Positions 37,390 through 47,100 of a DNA stretch of 64,000 nucleotides are shown piece by piece; position 1 is the first letter of the stretch; every line of letters begins with the position of its first letter. Origin of the DNA: Pseudomonas sp. efr-133-TYG-5 (GTDB taxonomy: Bacteria > Pseudomonadota > Gammaproteobacteria > Pseudomonadales > Pseudomonadaceae); NCBI RefSeq assembly GCF_030209175.1, contig NZ_JARVSM010000008.1, forward strand, positions 124,001 to 188,000. The letters run 5' to 3'. A model generated the notes under the pieces. It had not been told where the DNA came from. It saw only the letters and a list, made by a program, of their open reading frames with translations, and ran no database searches. Made by a program: the position numbers and the translations under genes.

Positions 37390-38133
37390 TCAGGCGCTGA
37401 CCGCTTGCGAGTTATCCAGCGCCTCGACTTTCAACGCTGGCCGGTACAGAACGTAGTAATACGACCCCAGGCAGATCAGCCAGCAGAAAATCGCCGTCCA
37501 CACGTTGTGCGAAAAGAAATGCGCGCCCTGCATCATCCGGCTGATGGAAAACACCGAGCCGAGGGCAAAGGCAAAGATGAACGCTTGCCGGGCCAGGCGT
37601 GGGCGGCGGTCACGCAGGACGAAGAACAACGCGAACAGGGTGAAACCGGTCGCCGCATGGCCGCCGGGCCAGCACCGGCCGGGCTTGTCGGTGGGCGGGC
37701 GGTGATCGAGCAGCTTGCTGTAGGTTTCATGCCCGCCGAACTGCTCCAGGCTCCACGGGCATTGCACCGCGGTCACCGCTTTCATCGGCGTCACGAACGA
37801 GGTGGCCAGGCCCAGCGACAACACCAGGCAGCCCAGTTCGCGCCTGAACGGTTTCAGCCGTTCGAGGCCGAAGGCGGCCAGGAAGCCGATCACCGAAAAC
37901 ACCGAAAACGCGATCACCACTTCTTTGGCGCGGTCGTGCAGGATGTTTTCCAGGAAATAACTGTGACGGCCGATGAAGTCGCCAGCGGCCGGGTCGTAAA
38001 ATAGCTGGGCCAGATCCATGTCCAGATCGGTCAGTTCCAGCAGAATCAGGGTGATTGCCGCAACGGCGGGGATGCCCAGGCTCAACCAGAAATTCAGTGG
38101 GCGAGGGGCAGGGCGGACTACGCTTGATGACAT
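37390..38133 (-). CDS. PAP2-family membrane phosphatase
   Basis: Encodes 247 residues with about six membrane helices. The acid-phosphatase motifs are PMKAVTAVQCPW (lysine motif 1), CWPGGHAATGF (motif 2) and SRMMQGAHFFSHNV (motif 3, catalytic histidine). Members dephosphorylate undecaprenyl pyrophosphate, phosphatidic acid or lipid A phosphate, or transfer phosphate. It follows the LtaS-like gene on the same strand after a terminator, so both may act on envelope lipids; that link is inferred. Confidence 0.88.
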   Translation of the reverse strand: MSSSVVRPAPRPLNFWLSLGIPAVAAITLILLELTDLDMDLAQLFYDPAAGDFIGRHSYFLENILHDRAKEVVIAFSVFSVIGFLAAFGLERLKPFRRELGCLVLSLGLATSFVTPMKAVTAVQCPWSLEQFGGHETYSKLLDHRPPTDKPGRCWPGGHAATGFTLFALFFVLRDRRPRLARQAFIFAFALGSVFSISRMMQGAHFFSHNVWTAIFCWLICLGSYYYVLYRPALKVEALDNSQAVSA

Positions 38134-38147
38134 GACGGATCCTGGAC

Positions 38148-38182
38148 AAAAAAACGCCCCGGTGCATCAGCCCGGGGCGTTT
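38148..38182 (-). terminator. Intrinsic terminator of LtaS-like gene
   Basis: In the minus direction: stem ACGCCCCGG/CCGGGGCGT with 8-base loop followed by T7, three bases after the stop codon. Confidence 0.85.
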
Positions 38183-38185
38183 CGA

Positions 38186-40135
38186 TTAACGTTCGCCGAC
38201 GTGCCCGGCACCCTCCTTGGGTGCTTTCCAGGCAAGCAGCTGTTGCTTGAAGCCATAACTGGCGGATTGGTAATAGGTGATGGCGCGGCTGATCAGCGGG
38301 TCGTCGCTGCCGACCCGTGATTCGCGGCTTTCGCTCAGCGCGTCGTCATGCCGGCGCAGGCCCTGGCGCGGGCTGAGGATCGCCAGATCCTTGCCGTCGA
38401 ACAGCCCCAGGTGCTGATAGTTGCCGACCACCACACGCGGTGGCAGCGGGTTGTCCTGCAGCAGGTTGCGGCCGAAGAAAGTTGACTGGTAATCCAGGTT
38501 GAGCAGACCCAGCAGGGTCGGTGCGAGGTCGATCTGGCTGGCCAGTTGGCCGTCCTCGCGGGGTTCGATCAGCTTCGGCGCATAGATGAACAGCGGAATC
38601 TGATAGTTGGCGATCGGCAGGTCTTCCTTGCCCGCGCTGCCGGCGGTGTGGTCGGCAACGAAGATGAAGAGGGTGTTGTCGAACCACGGTTTCTGCCGCG
38701 CCTGCTCGAGGAACTGGCCGATGGCGTAGTCGGTGTATTTCACCGCGCCGTCACGGCCGTTGCCGGATTTGATGTCGATCCGGTTGTCCGGGTAGGTATA
38801 AGGACGGTGATTGGAAGTGGTCATCAGTTGCAGCAGGAACGGCTGACCCTTGGCGAAATCGGCATCGGCGAGTTTCAGGGTCTGCTTGTACAGGTCCTCG
38901 TCGGCCATGCCCCAGGCGTTCTTGAAATGGATTTCCGCCTCATCGACGCTGCTCTGGTCGACGACGCGATAGCCGTTGCCGCTGAAGAAGGCGTTCATGT
39001 TGTCGAAGTAGCCGCGCCCACCATAGACGAACACGCTGTCGTAACCCACCGCTGCCAGCTGCTGGCCGAGGCTGGCGAAGCCGCTTTCACGGCCGATACG
39101 CTTGACGATCGAACGCCCCGGGGTCGGTGGAATGGCCAGGGTGATGGCTTCCAGGCCTCGGTCGGTGCGGGTGCCGGTGGCATAGAAGTTATTGAAGTAC
39201 AGGCTGTGTTTGCGCAGTACGTCGAGATTCGGCGTCAGGTTGCGATCGTCGCCGTTGCTGCCCATGTACTTGGCGCTGAAGCTTTCGATGGTCACCAGGA
39301 CGATGTTCGGCTGGCGCGGGGTGCCGGGATTGTCGATCATCCGGCGGATGTCCTGCGGATCCTCGCCGATGAAGCGTGCGTTCGGCTCGTTCAGCTCGGC
39401 ACGAATCTGCCCGGCGACTTTGGCCGGCGGCAGCGTGGTGTAGAACTGGCTGTAATCCAGCTCGTTGTTGCGGAACGCGGCGAAGAATTGATACGGGCCG
39501 TTGCTCGCCAGTTCATTCTGATAGGCGTTGCCGCCCTGCGCGCGTGGCGCGTCCTGGCTGAGCAGTTGCAGGCTCAGGCCCGCGACAATCAACAGCGCCA
39601 GGGCATTGACCAGGCGTCGGCGCAGGGGAGGCAGCGCAGCGTCCACTGCCGCGTTGAACGGCTTGCCCAGGGCAACACTGATGGCGATTGCCAACAGGGC
39701 CAGAATGCTCAGCAACGTCCCGATCGGGTACGACTCGAGCACGTTGTTCAGGACTTCGTCGGAATACACCAGGTAATCGACGGCAATGAAATTGAAGCGC
39801 ACGCCGAACTCGTCCCAGAACAGCCATTCGGCGGTCGCGGTGAAGAGCATGGCGAACAGGCTGACGGTGAGCAGTCCGCGCAGGAACCAGCGATGCCCGC
39901 GCCGCCGCCACAGGCCCGGCGGGCACAGCAGCAGGTAGAGGCCCAGCGGCAGCGCCGCGTAGGCGAGGAACCCGAGGTCGTAGAGCAGGCCGATGCCGAA
40001 TACGGAAATGGCAATGCCGCCGGCCTCATCCAGGTGGGTCAGCAGCAGAACGGCGCGCGTCAGGAGAAACACCACCAGCCAGGCGCCGGTGACCAACGAT
40101 AGAAAGCGCATTGGCGCCGTCTTGAAAAAGTCCAT
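38186..40135 (-). CDS. LTA synthase family sulfatase-fold transferase
   Basis: Encodes about 649 residues. Five N-terminal membrane helices lie within 10-195. A periplasmic alkaline-phosphatase-like domain follows: metal-ligand Glu in LVTIESFSAKYMG (about 284), probable catalytic Thr in TGTRTDRGLEAI (about 324), and FIFVADHTAGSAGK metal ligands. In Gram-negatives such enzymes transfer phosphoglycerol or phosphoethanolamine to glucans or lipids. I use the ATG at 40135 because AAGGA lies nine bases before it; the ATG at 40144 has no spacing. It is divergent from colRS. Confidence 0.9.
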   Translation of the reverse strand: MDFFKTAPMRFLSLVTGAWLVVFLLTRAVLLLTHLDEAGGIAISVFGIGLLYDLGFLAYAALPLGLYLLLCPPGLWRRRGHRWFLRGLLTVSLFAMLFTATAEWLFWDEFGVRFNFIAVDYLVYSDEVLNNVLESYPIGTLLSILALLAIAISVALGKPFNAAVDAALPPLRRRLVNALALLIVAGLSLQLLSQDAPRAQGGNAYQNELASNGPYQFFAAFRNNELDYSQFYTTLPPAKVAGQIRAELNEPNARFIGEDPQDIRRMIDNPGTPRQPNIVLVTIESFSAKYMGSNGDDRNLTPNLDVLRKHSLYFNNFYATGTRTDRGLEAITLAIPPTPGRSIVKRIGRESGFASLGQQLAAVGYDSVFVYGGRGYFDNMNAFFSGNGYRVVDQSSVDEAEIHFKNAWGMADEDLYKQTLKLADADFAKGQPFLLQLMTTSNHRPYTYPDNRIDIKSGNGRDGAVKYTDYAIGQFLEQARQKPWFDNTLFIFVADHTAGSAGKEDLPIANYQIPLFIYAPKLIEPREDGQLASQIDLAPTLLGLLNLDYQSTFFGRNLLQDNPLPPRVVVGNYQHLGLFDGKDLAILSPRQGLRRHDDALSESRESRVGSDDPLISRAITYYQSASYGFKQQLLAWKAPKEGAGHVGER

Positions 40136-40336
40136 TGTCGACATTCCTTATTCAATGGCGCGGGAGTTTCGCGTTGGCACTGTAGTCAGGTTGTGAATCG
40201 ATAGTGAAAACTTCGTTAACGATTGAATTTACCTGGGACCATCGCGCCACGCGCCCGGCGACCCTAGCCCTGAGCCGGCGTTGGCCGTAAGCTGCGCGGG
40301 CCAAGACGGCCGTTACCGTGTACGGAGGAGGTGCCC

Positions 40337-41020
40337 ATGCGAATTCTATTGGTCGAAGACAACCGCGATATCCTGGCCAATCTGGCTGACTACCTGGGCC
40401 TGAAGGGCTACACCGTCGATTGTGCCCAGGACGGACTGTCGGGTTTGCATCTGGCGGCCACCGAGCACTACGACCTGATCGTGCTCGACATCATGCTGCC
40501 GGGCATCGACGGCTACACCCTGTGCAAACGCCTGCGCGAGGATGCCCGGCGCGACACGCCGGTGATCATGCTCACCGCCCGCGATCAACTGGACGACCGC
40601 TTGCAGGGTTTCAGGGCCGGCGCCGACGATTATCTGGTCAAGCCGTTCGCCCTCTCCGAACTGGCGGCACGCGTCGAAGCGGTGATGCGTCGGACCCAGG
40701 GCGGCGGGCGCCGTGCCTTGCAGGTGGGCGACTTGAGTTATGACCTCGATACCCTGGAAGTGACCCGCGAAGGCAAGCTGCTCAAGCTCAACCCGGTCGG
40801 CCTCAAGCTGCTGGCGGTGCTGATGCAGAAGAGCCCGCACGTGCTGCGTCGGGAGATTCTCGAAGAAGCGCTGTGGGGCGACGACTGCCCGGACAGCGAC
40901 AGCCTGCGCAGTCATGTCCACCAACTGCGCCAGGTGATCGACAAACCTTTCGCCAAGCCGCTGCTGCACACCGTGCACGGTGTCGGGTATCGCTTGGCCG
41001 AGGGGCGTGATGGAGTTTAA
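40337..41020 (+). CDS. colR: Two-component response regulator ColR
   Basis: Encodes a 227-residue OmpR-family regulator with phosphoacceptor Asp51 (LIVLDIMLPGIDGYTL) and a C-terminal winged helix (about 130-225). The start follows GGAGGAG by six bases. Identity as ColR comes from length, the overlap with a ColS-like kinase and the downstream methyltransferase-wapQ pair described in P. fluorescens and P. putida (recalled). ColR keeps outer-membrane integrity and metal tolerance. Confidence 0.92.
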   Translation: MRILLVEDNRDILANLADYLGLKGYTVDCAQDGLSGLHLAATEHYDLIVLDIMLPGIDGYTLCKRLREDARRDTPVIMLTARDQLDDRLQGFRAGADDYLVKPFALSELAARVEAVMRRTQGGGRRALQVGDLSYDLDTLEVTREGKLLKLNPVGLKLLAVLMQKSPHVLRREILEEALWGDDCPDSDSLRSHVHQLRQVIDKPFAKPLLHTVHGVGYRLAEGRDGV

Positions 41021-42299
41021 GCAAAGCCTTGCCCAGCGGATCATCATCGCCTTTGCGCTGATGAGCGCGCTGGTGGCCGGGGCCTTCGCCATGGGCATCG
41101 TCGCGACGGTGCATCTGGTCGAGGAAAAACTGATTTCGGCCGGGTTGGGCGGCGACTTGCAGCGCCTGTTGCTGATGGACAATGTCTCGGACTGGAGCCA
41201 TCGGCCGGAGCCGGACCAGCTGTTCTACTTCAGCGGCGGCCCCGGCGATTTCGAGCTGCCCAAGGATTTGCGCCACCTCGACTCGGGCTTCCACGAAGTG
41301 TTCCGCGAGCAGCTGTCGTACCACGCGATGGTGGAAATCGTCGACGGCCGGCGCTACGTATTGCTGCAGGACCAGAGCGATTTCGAAGAGCGTGAGCGCG
41401 TGCTGTTCGCCGTGGTGCTGGTGGGGTTCGTGCTGAGCTTGGCGCTGGCGGTGTTTCTCGGCTGGGTGCTGGCGCGCAAGGTCATGGCGCCGGTGGTGCG
41501 CCTGGCCCGTCAGGTTCGCCATCGCGATCAGTTGCTCGGCCTGGCACCGCCGCTGGCGCCGGATTACGCCGCGGATGAAGTCGGCGAACTGGCGGTGGCG
41601 TTCGATGCCACCCTCGGCCGTCTGCGCCAGGCCCTGACTCGCGAGCGTCTGTTTACCAGCGACGTCAGCCACGAGCTGCGCACGCCGTTGATGGTGCTGG
41701 CCAGCTCCTGCGAGCTGCTGCTGGAAAACCCCGGCATCGATCAGCGCGGGCGGGCCCAGGTCGAACGGATTGCCCGCGCCAGCGAAGAAATGCGTGAACT
41801 GGTGCAGACCTTCCTGATGCTCGCCCGTGCCCAGCGCGAGGACGCCGGGTCGGCGCCGCAGCAGAATCTCGCCCAGGTCGCCGAAGGCCTGCTGTGCCTG
41901 TGGCGCGAGCCGATCGAGCGCAAGGGCCTGCAACTGATCTTCGACCCGGGCAATCCGCCGCAGACCCGTTTCAACGCCACCTTGCTCAATGCGGTAATGG
42001 GCAACCTGCTGCGCAACGCCTTGCACTACACCGAGCACGGCTTCATTCGCCTGACGCTCAATGACCACGGTTTTGTGGTCGAGGACTCGGGCGTGGGCAT
42101 TCCCGAAGAAAAACGCGAAGCCATGTTCCAGCCGTTCGTGCGTGGCAATGAGAAGCGCGGTGAGGGCCTGGGGCTGGGCCTGTCACTGGTGCAGCGGATC
42201 TGCGAGAACCAGGGCTGGAGCGTCACTTTGAGCACGATGGAGCCCAATGGCTGCCGTTTCGAGGTCGATCTCGGCACGCTTGAAAACAAGCGACAGTGA
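41010..42299 (+). CDS. colS: Sensor histidine kinase ColS
   Basis: Encodes 429 residues. Membrane helices are near 12-34 and 132-153, flanking a periplasmic sensor of about 95 residues. HAMP-like linker, phospho-acceptor His221 (TSDVSHELRTPL) and ATPase motifs (NLLRNALHYT, VEDSGVGIP, GLGLGLSLV) follow. The periplasmic domain has Glu126-x-x-Glu129 plus His95, Glu96 and His105, the residues reported for zinc/iron sensing in P. putida ColS (recalled). It overlaps colR by 11 bases. Confidence 0.92.
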   Translation: MEFKQSLAQRIIIAFALMSALVAGAFAMGIVATVHLVEEKLISAGLGGDLQRLLLMDNVSDWSHRPEPDQLFYFSGGPGDFELPKDLRHLDSGFHEVFREQLSYHAMVEIVDGRRYVLLQDQSDFEERERVLFAVVLVGFVLSLALAVFLGWVLARKVMAPVVRLARQVRHRDQLLGLAPPLAPDYAADEVGELAVAFDATLGRLRQALTRERLFTSDVSHELRTPLMVLASSCELLLENPGIDQRGRAQVERIARASEEMRELVQTFLMLARAQREDAGSAPQQNLAQVAEGLLCLWREPIERKGLQLIFDPGNPPQTRFNATLLNAVMGNLLRNALHYTEHGFIRLTLNDHGFVVEDSGVGIPEEKREAMFQPFVRGNEKRGEGLGLGLSLVQRICENQGWSVTLSTMEPNGCRFEVDLGTLENKRQ

Positions 42300-42360
42300 T
42301 ACGAGATTGTCGCCAACCTGAACAAATCCTGTATAACCTTGAAATAGTTTGCCGGTTTAC

Positions 42361-42373
42361 CCGACGATTTTTT
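42361..42373 (+). promoter_or_regulatory. ColR-binding box
   Basis: CCGACGATTTTTT fits the recalled P. putida ColR consensus (T/C)(T/C)NA(C/G)NN(T/C)TTTTT at every position. It lies about 70 bases upstream of the methyltransferase gene, the head of the operon known as a ColR target in P. putida. Confidence 0.65.
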
Positions 42374-42442
42374 CACAAAGGGATGACCTGACGCTGACAC
42401 GCCCCTGCCTAAGGTAGGGGCATCAGTCATTCAGGAGCCCAG

Positions 42443-43114
42443 ATGATGGCCGGCCCGATCAAACTCGATTTTTCCGAGAAGTACGACGACAACCATGCGC
42501 AGAAATACCTGCGCAAGCATCAGGAAGGTCTGGGACGGCGGTTGTCCAACTGGCGCGACCAGCAACTGGCCCGCAAGGCCCTGACGCTGGTTGGTGAGCC
42601 CGGACTGGTGCTGGATCTGCCTTGCGGTGCGGGGCGCTTCTGGCCCTTGCTGGCGGAAAAGCCCAACCGGGTGATCATCGGCGCGGACAATTCCGAATCG
42701 ATGATCAAGACCGCCATGCAATCCCAGCCGGCCGACGTGGTGAAAAGGGTTCAACCCTTGCACACATCTGCGTTCGACATTGCGTTGCCTGATAACGCTG
42801 TCGACAGCATTTTCTGCATGCGGTTGCTCCATCACATCGGGGAAGCCGAGCATCGACGCACGATTCTGCGTGAATTCGAGCGCGTGACCCGCGACAGCGT
42901 GATCGTTTCGCTGTGGGTGGACGGCAATTTCAAGGCCTGGAAGCGCAAGCGTGCCGAACAGAAACGCGGGCAGGAAGGCTACCAGAATCGTTTCGTGTTA
43001 CCGGCAGCTACGGTGGAAAAGGAATTTGAAGCGGCAGGATTCCGCATCCAGGAACAACTGGACTTTATTCCGCTCTATGCGATGTGGCGGGTTTACGTAT
43101 TAAGAAAGAGGTAA
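42443..43114 (+). CDS. SAM-dependent methyltransferase (Orf222-type)
   Basis: Encodes 223 residues (222 from the second ATG at 42446; both fit the AGGAG site). Class I Rossmann methyltransferase: motif I LVLDLPCGAGRFW near 65-77, acidic GADNSESM, motif IV region VDSIFCMRLLHHI and a C-terminal FIPLYAMWRVYVL. Matches the orf222 downstream of colRS in P. fluorescens WCS365 (recalled). Substrate unknown; partner gene wapQ points to lipopolysaccharide or a lipid intermediate. Confidence 0.9.
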   Translation: MMAGPIKLDFSEKYDDNHAQKYLRKHQEGLGRRLSNWRDQQLARKALTLVGEPGLVLDLPCGAGRFWPLLAEKPNRVIIGADNSESMIKTAMQSQPADVVKRVQPLHTSAFDIALPDNAVDSIFCMRLLHHIGEAEHRRTILREFERVTRDSVIVSLWVDGNFKAWKRKRAEQKRGQEGYQNRFVLPAATVEKEFEAAGFRIQEQLDFIPLYAMWRVYVLRKR

Positions 43115-43118
43115 GGGA

Positions 43119-43832
43119 ATGGCAGTGCAACATGCAGCAGAATCGGAAGTCGCTCCCCAGGATCGCTTCGACTACTACTGGAACCAGCGCGGTGAATGGG
43201 TAGAAGAGCCCAACGTGCGTCGCGGTGGTGAAAGTGGAGTGCAACGCGTGGTGGGGCGTGATGGCCAGCTGCTGTATGCGAAGCGCCAGACCGGGCATAT
43301 CTATCGCAGCTGGCTGCATCCGTTCGGGCGTCCGACGGTCCTGCGCGAACTGGATGCGCTGACGGGCGTGAGCCGGCTCGGCGTGCGGGTGCCGCAAATC
43401 GTCTTCTGCGGCGCCCAGCCGGATCCACAGTTCAAGTGGCGCGCACTGTTGGTGACCAAGTCACTGGACGGCTTCCAGGAGCTGGAGCACTGGCTGGCCG
43501 GTGGCGGTCGCGAGCGGCACGGCGAAGTGGTGTATGAACGTGTGCTCAGGGATCTCGCCGAGAATCTGGCGCGGATGCACAAGGGCCGCTGGCAACACAG
43601 CTGCATCTACATCAAGCATGTGTTCGTGCGGGTAACCGGGGAAGGCGAGGCAGCCAATGTCGAAGTGGCCTTGATCGACCTGGAAAAATGCCGTCAGCGC
43701 CTGACCGCCTATCGCGCGGCCGCGCATGACATGAAGCAATTGCGTCGCCACTCGTCGTTCAGCGACACCGACTGGAAAAAACTCGTCTACTTTTATGAGA
43801 CGGCGTTTGGCAGCGCTATCAAAGGTTTATAG
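43119..43832 (+). CDS. wapQ: Lipopolysaccharide kinase InaA/WapQ family
   Basis: Encodes a 237-residue protein-kinase-fold enzyme. Recognisable parts are RSWLHPFGRPTVLRELDAL, a catalytic-loop region in ARMHKGRWQHSCIYIKHVFV and the magnesium-binding ALIDLEKCRQRL. The loop is degenerate compared with WaaP-type kinases (no HxDLH). In P. fluorescens the gene following orf222 is wapQ, a putative heptose kinase of the LPS core. It starts four bases after the methyltransferase gene, so they form one operon. Confidence 0.85.
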   Translation: MAVQHAAESEVAPQDRFDYYWNQRGEWVEEPNVRRGGESGVQRVVGRDGQLLYAKRQTGHIYRSWLHPFGRPTVLRELDALTGVSRLGVRVPQIVFCGAQPDPQFKWRALLVTKSLDGFQELEHWLAGGGRERHGEVVYERVLRDLAENLARMHKGRWQHSCIYIKHVFVRVTGEGEAANVEVALIDLEKCRQRLTAYRAAAHDMKQLRRHSSFSDTDWKKLVYFYETAFGSAIKGL

Positions 43833-43834
43833 CG

Positions 43835-44065
43835 ATGAAACTAGAAATTGCACGAGGTGTGTTCCTGGTAGGAGCCTTGGCAGTTGCATCATTGGCGGTG
43901 GCGGCTTGGGAACAGCCCCGCATGCAGGTCCTCGGCGCGGTGAACGGCAATGCCGATCACTGCCCGATGCCACGGGTGGCGAAAGCCACCGTGGCGACAC
44001 AACCCGATCATGACCTGTTGTTGTTCATGTTCGGGCTTTCTCAAGGGATGAGGCCGCAAAGTTGA
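43835..44065 (+). CDS. Small exported hypothetical protein
   Basis: Encodes 76 residues with an N-terminal hydrophobic signal/anchor (ARGVFLVGALAVASLAVAAW). The remaining 50 residues include ADHCPMPRVAKATVATQPDHDLLLFMFGLSQGM. Begins 2 bases after wapQ. The position next to inaA matches P. aeruginosa PA4377 (recalled). Probably the third gene of the ColR-controlled operon; P. putida has a three-gene target there. Function unknown. Confidence 0.78.
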   Translation: MKLEIARGVFLVGALAVASLAVAAWEQPRMQVLGAVNGNADHCPMPRVAKATVATQPDHDLLLFMFGLSQGMRPQS

Positions 44066-44083
44066 ACCGATTGAAGCCCAAGT

Positions 44084-44114
44084 AAAAGGCCTCGCTGATG
44101 CGAGGCCTTTTTTT
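44084..44114. terminator. Bidirectional intrinsic terminator
   Basis: AAAAGGCCTCGC / GCGAGGCCTTTT stem with a 4-base loop and a T7 tail between the small exported-protein gene and the RND pump gene. Confidence 0.92.
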
Positions 44115-44142
44115 ATGCGCGGCATTCGGCGCTGGCTGAGCG

Positions 44143-47100
44143 TCAACCCGGTTGCTTGCTGTCGGCTTTGGCCAGCAGGGTGTAGACGCACGGCAGGACG
44201 AACAGGGTAAACAGCGTGCCGATCGACATCCCTGTGGCAATCACGGTGCCGATGTCGAAGCGGCTGACAGCCCCGGCGCCGGACGCCAGAATCAGTGGCA
44301 CCATGCCGAACACCATCGCGGCGGTGGTCATCAGCACCGGACGCAAACGTATGGCCGCCGCTTCCTCCACGGCCTCGCGGGCGCTCAGGCCCTTGTCCTT
44401 GCGCAACTGGTTGGCGAACTCGACGATCAGGATGCCGTGCTTGCTGATCAGGCCGATCAGCGTCACCAGCCCGACCTGGGTATAGATGTTCATGCTCGAC
44501 CAGCCGAGGAACAGCGGAATCAGCGCTCCGCAGATCGACAGCGGCACCGTCACCAGGATCACCAACGGGTCGCGGAAGCTCTCGAACTGCGCCGCCAGCA
44601 CCAGGAAAATGATCGCCAGCGCCAGGGCGAAGGTCACCCACAAGGCGCTGCCTTCCTGGACGTATTGCCGCGAAGCGCCACCGTAGTCGAAGGAGAAACC
44701 GGCGGGCGCCTCTTCGCGGGCGATCTGCCGCACGGTCTCGATGGCTTCACCCATGCTCACCAGCGGGAAACCGGAAAGCTTCGCCGCGTTGAGCTGCTGG
44801 AACTGGTTGAGCTGGCGCGGTCGCGCCCGATCGGTCACGGTAATCAGGGTCGACAGCGGCAACAGTTCGCCCTGGGTGTTTTTCACGTAGTAGTTGTTCA
44901 GCCAGTCCGGATTGTCGCGATAGGCCCGTTCGACCTGGGCGATGACCTTGTAGCTGCGTCCCTCGATGGTGAAGCGATTGATCTCCGCCTCGCCGAGCAG
45001 GGTGGCGAGGGTGCCGCCCAGATCCTGCATCGACACACCCATCTGGGCGGCCTTGGCGCGGTCGATGTCGACCACCACTTCCGGTTTGTCGAAGGCCAGG
45101 TCGAGGTCGACGAAGGCGAACTTGCCCGACTCCGCCGCACGTTTCTTGATCCGGTCGGCCACTTGCAGCAACAGCTCGTAGTCGTTGGCGGTGTTGATCA
45201 CGAACTCGAACGGCAAGCCTTCACCGGTGCCGGGCAGGGAGGGCAGGTTGAAACCGAAGATCTGCAGGCCGGGGATGCCTTCGAGTTTGCCCTGCACTTC
45301 GGGAAGGATCTGCATCTGCGTGCGGCTGCGTTCGTTCCAGGGCTTGAGCAGGAAACCGCCGATGCCGCTCTGCACGCCGTTGTAGCCATTGATCTGGAAT
45401 GACGAGTAGTACTCGGGGAACTCCTTGAAGATCTTGATGAACTCGTCGGTGTAGGTGTTCAGGTAATCGAGGTTGGTCGGCTGCGGGGCGTTGGCCATCA
45501 TGAAAATGATGCCCTGGTCTTCGTCCGGGGCCAGTTCCGACTTGGTGAACTTGAGGAATATCGGGATCAGGCACAGCACGATGATGGCGAACACCACCAC
45601 CACCGGGCGGGTGTTGAGGGTGCCATGCAGCATGCTCTGGTAGCGCCGCTTGAGGCCGTCGAAGATCCGGTCGAGGCGATGGGCCAGGCCGCTGGGGTTT
45701 TCTTCATGGCGCAGCAGCATGGCGCACATCATCGGCGATAGAGTCAGGGCGACGATGCCGGAAATCACCACGGCCCCGGCCAGGGTCAGGGCGAACTCCT
45801 TGAACAGCGCGCCGGTCAGCCCGGTGAGGAAACCGATCGGTGCGTACACCGCGGCCAGGGTGATGGTCATCGACACCACCGGCATGGCGATTTCCCGCGC
45901 GCCTTCGAGGGCGGCGTCGAGCGGTGTCTTGCCTTCCTCGATATGCCGGTGGATGTTCTCCACCACGACGATGGCGTCGTCCACCACCAGGCCGATGGCC
46001 AGCACCATCGCCAGCAGGGTCAGCAGGTTGATCGAGTAGCCCATCATCTGCATGAAGAACATCACGCCGATCATCGACAGCGGAATGGTCACCACCGGAA
46101 TCACGACCGAACGCAGCGCACCGAGGAACAGGAACACCACCACGATGACGATCAGCACCGCTTCGAACAGGGTCTTCACCACTTCGTCGATGGAGGCCTG
46201 GATGAACAGCGTGGCGTCGTAGGCGATTTCGCTCTTGAGGTTGGGCGGCAACTGGGCTTCCAGCTCCGGCATGATCTTGCGCACTTCCCTGATCACGTCC
46301 AGCGGGTTGGCCCCGGGCGTGGCCTTGATGCCGATGTACACCGACGGCGTGCCGCCGAACGAGCTGATCGAGTTGTAGTTTTCCGCGCCCATCTCGACCC
46401 GCGCGACATCGCTGAGCAGCACGCGGCTGTCGCCATCGACCTTGAGTGGAATCCTGCCGAAGGCTTCGGCGGATTTCAGTTCGGTGTTGGCGTTGATGCT
46501 GGTGACCACATATTCGCCTTTCACTTCGCCGGCGGCGGAGAGGAAGTTGTACTGGCGCACCGCGTTGGTCACGTCGCTGGCGCTGAGACCGAAGCCGGCG
46601 AGCTTCACCGGATCGAGCCACAGGCGCATGGCGAACACCTGGTTGCCGAGGATCTCGGCCTCGGCCATGCCCGGCAGCGTCGCCAGCTTGGGCTGGATCA
46701 CCCGCGACAGGTAGTCGGTGATCTGCGGGTTGCTCAGGTCCTTGCTGAAGAAACTGATGTACATCAGTGCCGAGGCATCGGCGGCCTCCTTGCTCAGCAC
46801 CGGGTCTTCGGCGTCCTGCGGCAGCTTGTTCTTGACTTCGTTGGCCTTGGCCAGCAGTTCGGTGAACAGGCGGTCGCTGTTGGAGCCGATGCGCGCGTAG
46901 ATCGAGATCACCGAGAAATTCTGGCGACTGACCGAGGTCATGTAGTCGATGCCCTCGGCGCTGGCCAGGCTCTGTTGCATCGGCTGGGTGATGTAGCCCT
47001 GGATGGTTTCGGCGTTGGCCCCGGGGTAGGCGGTGGTCACCGTGATCAGGGCGTTTTCCATCTGCGGGTATTGGCGCAGCGGCAATTTGCTCCAGGCCTG

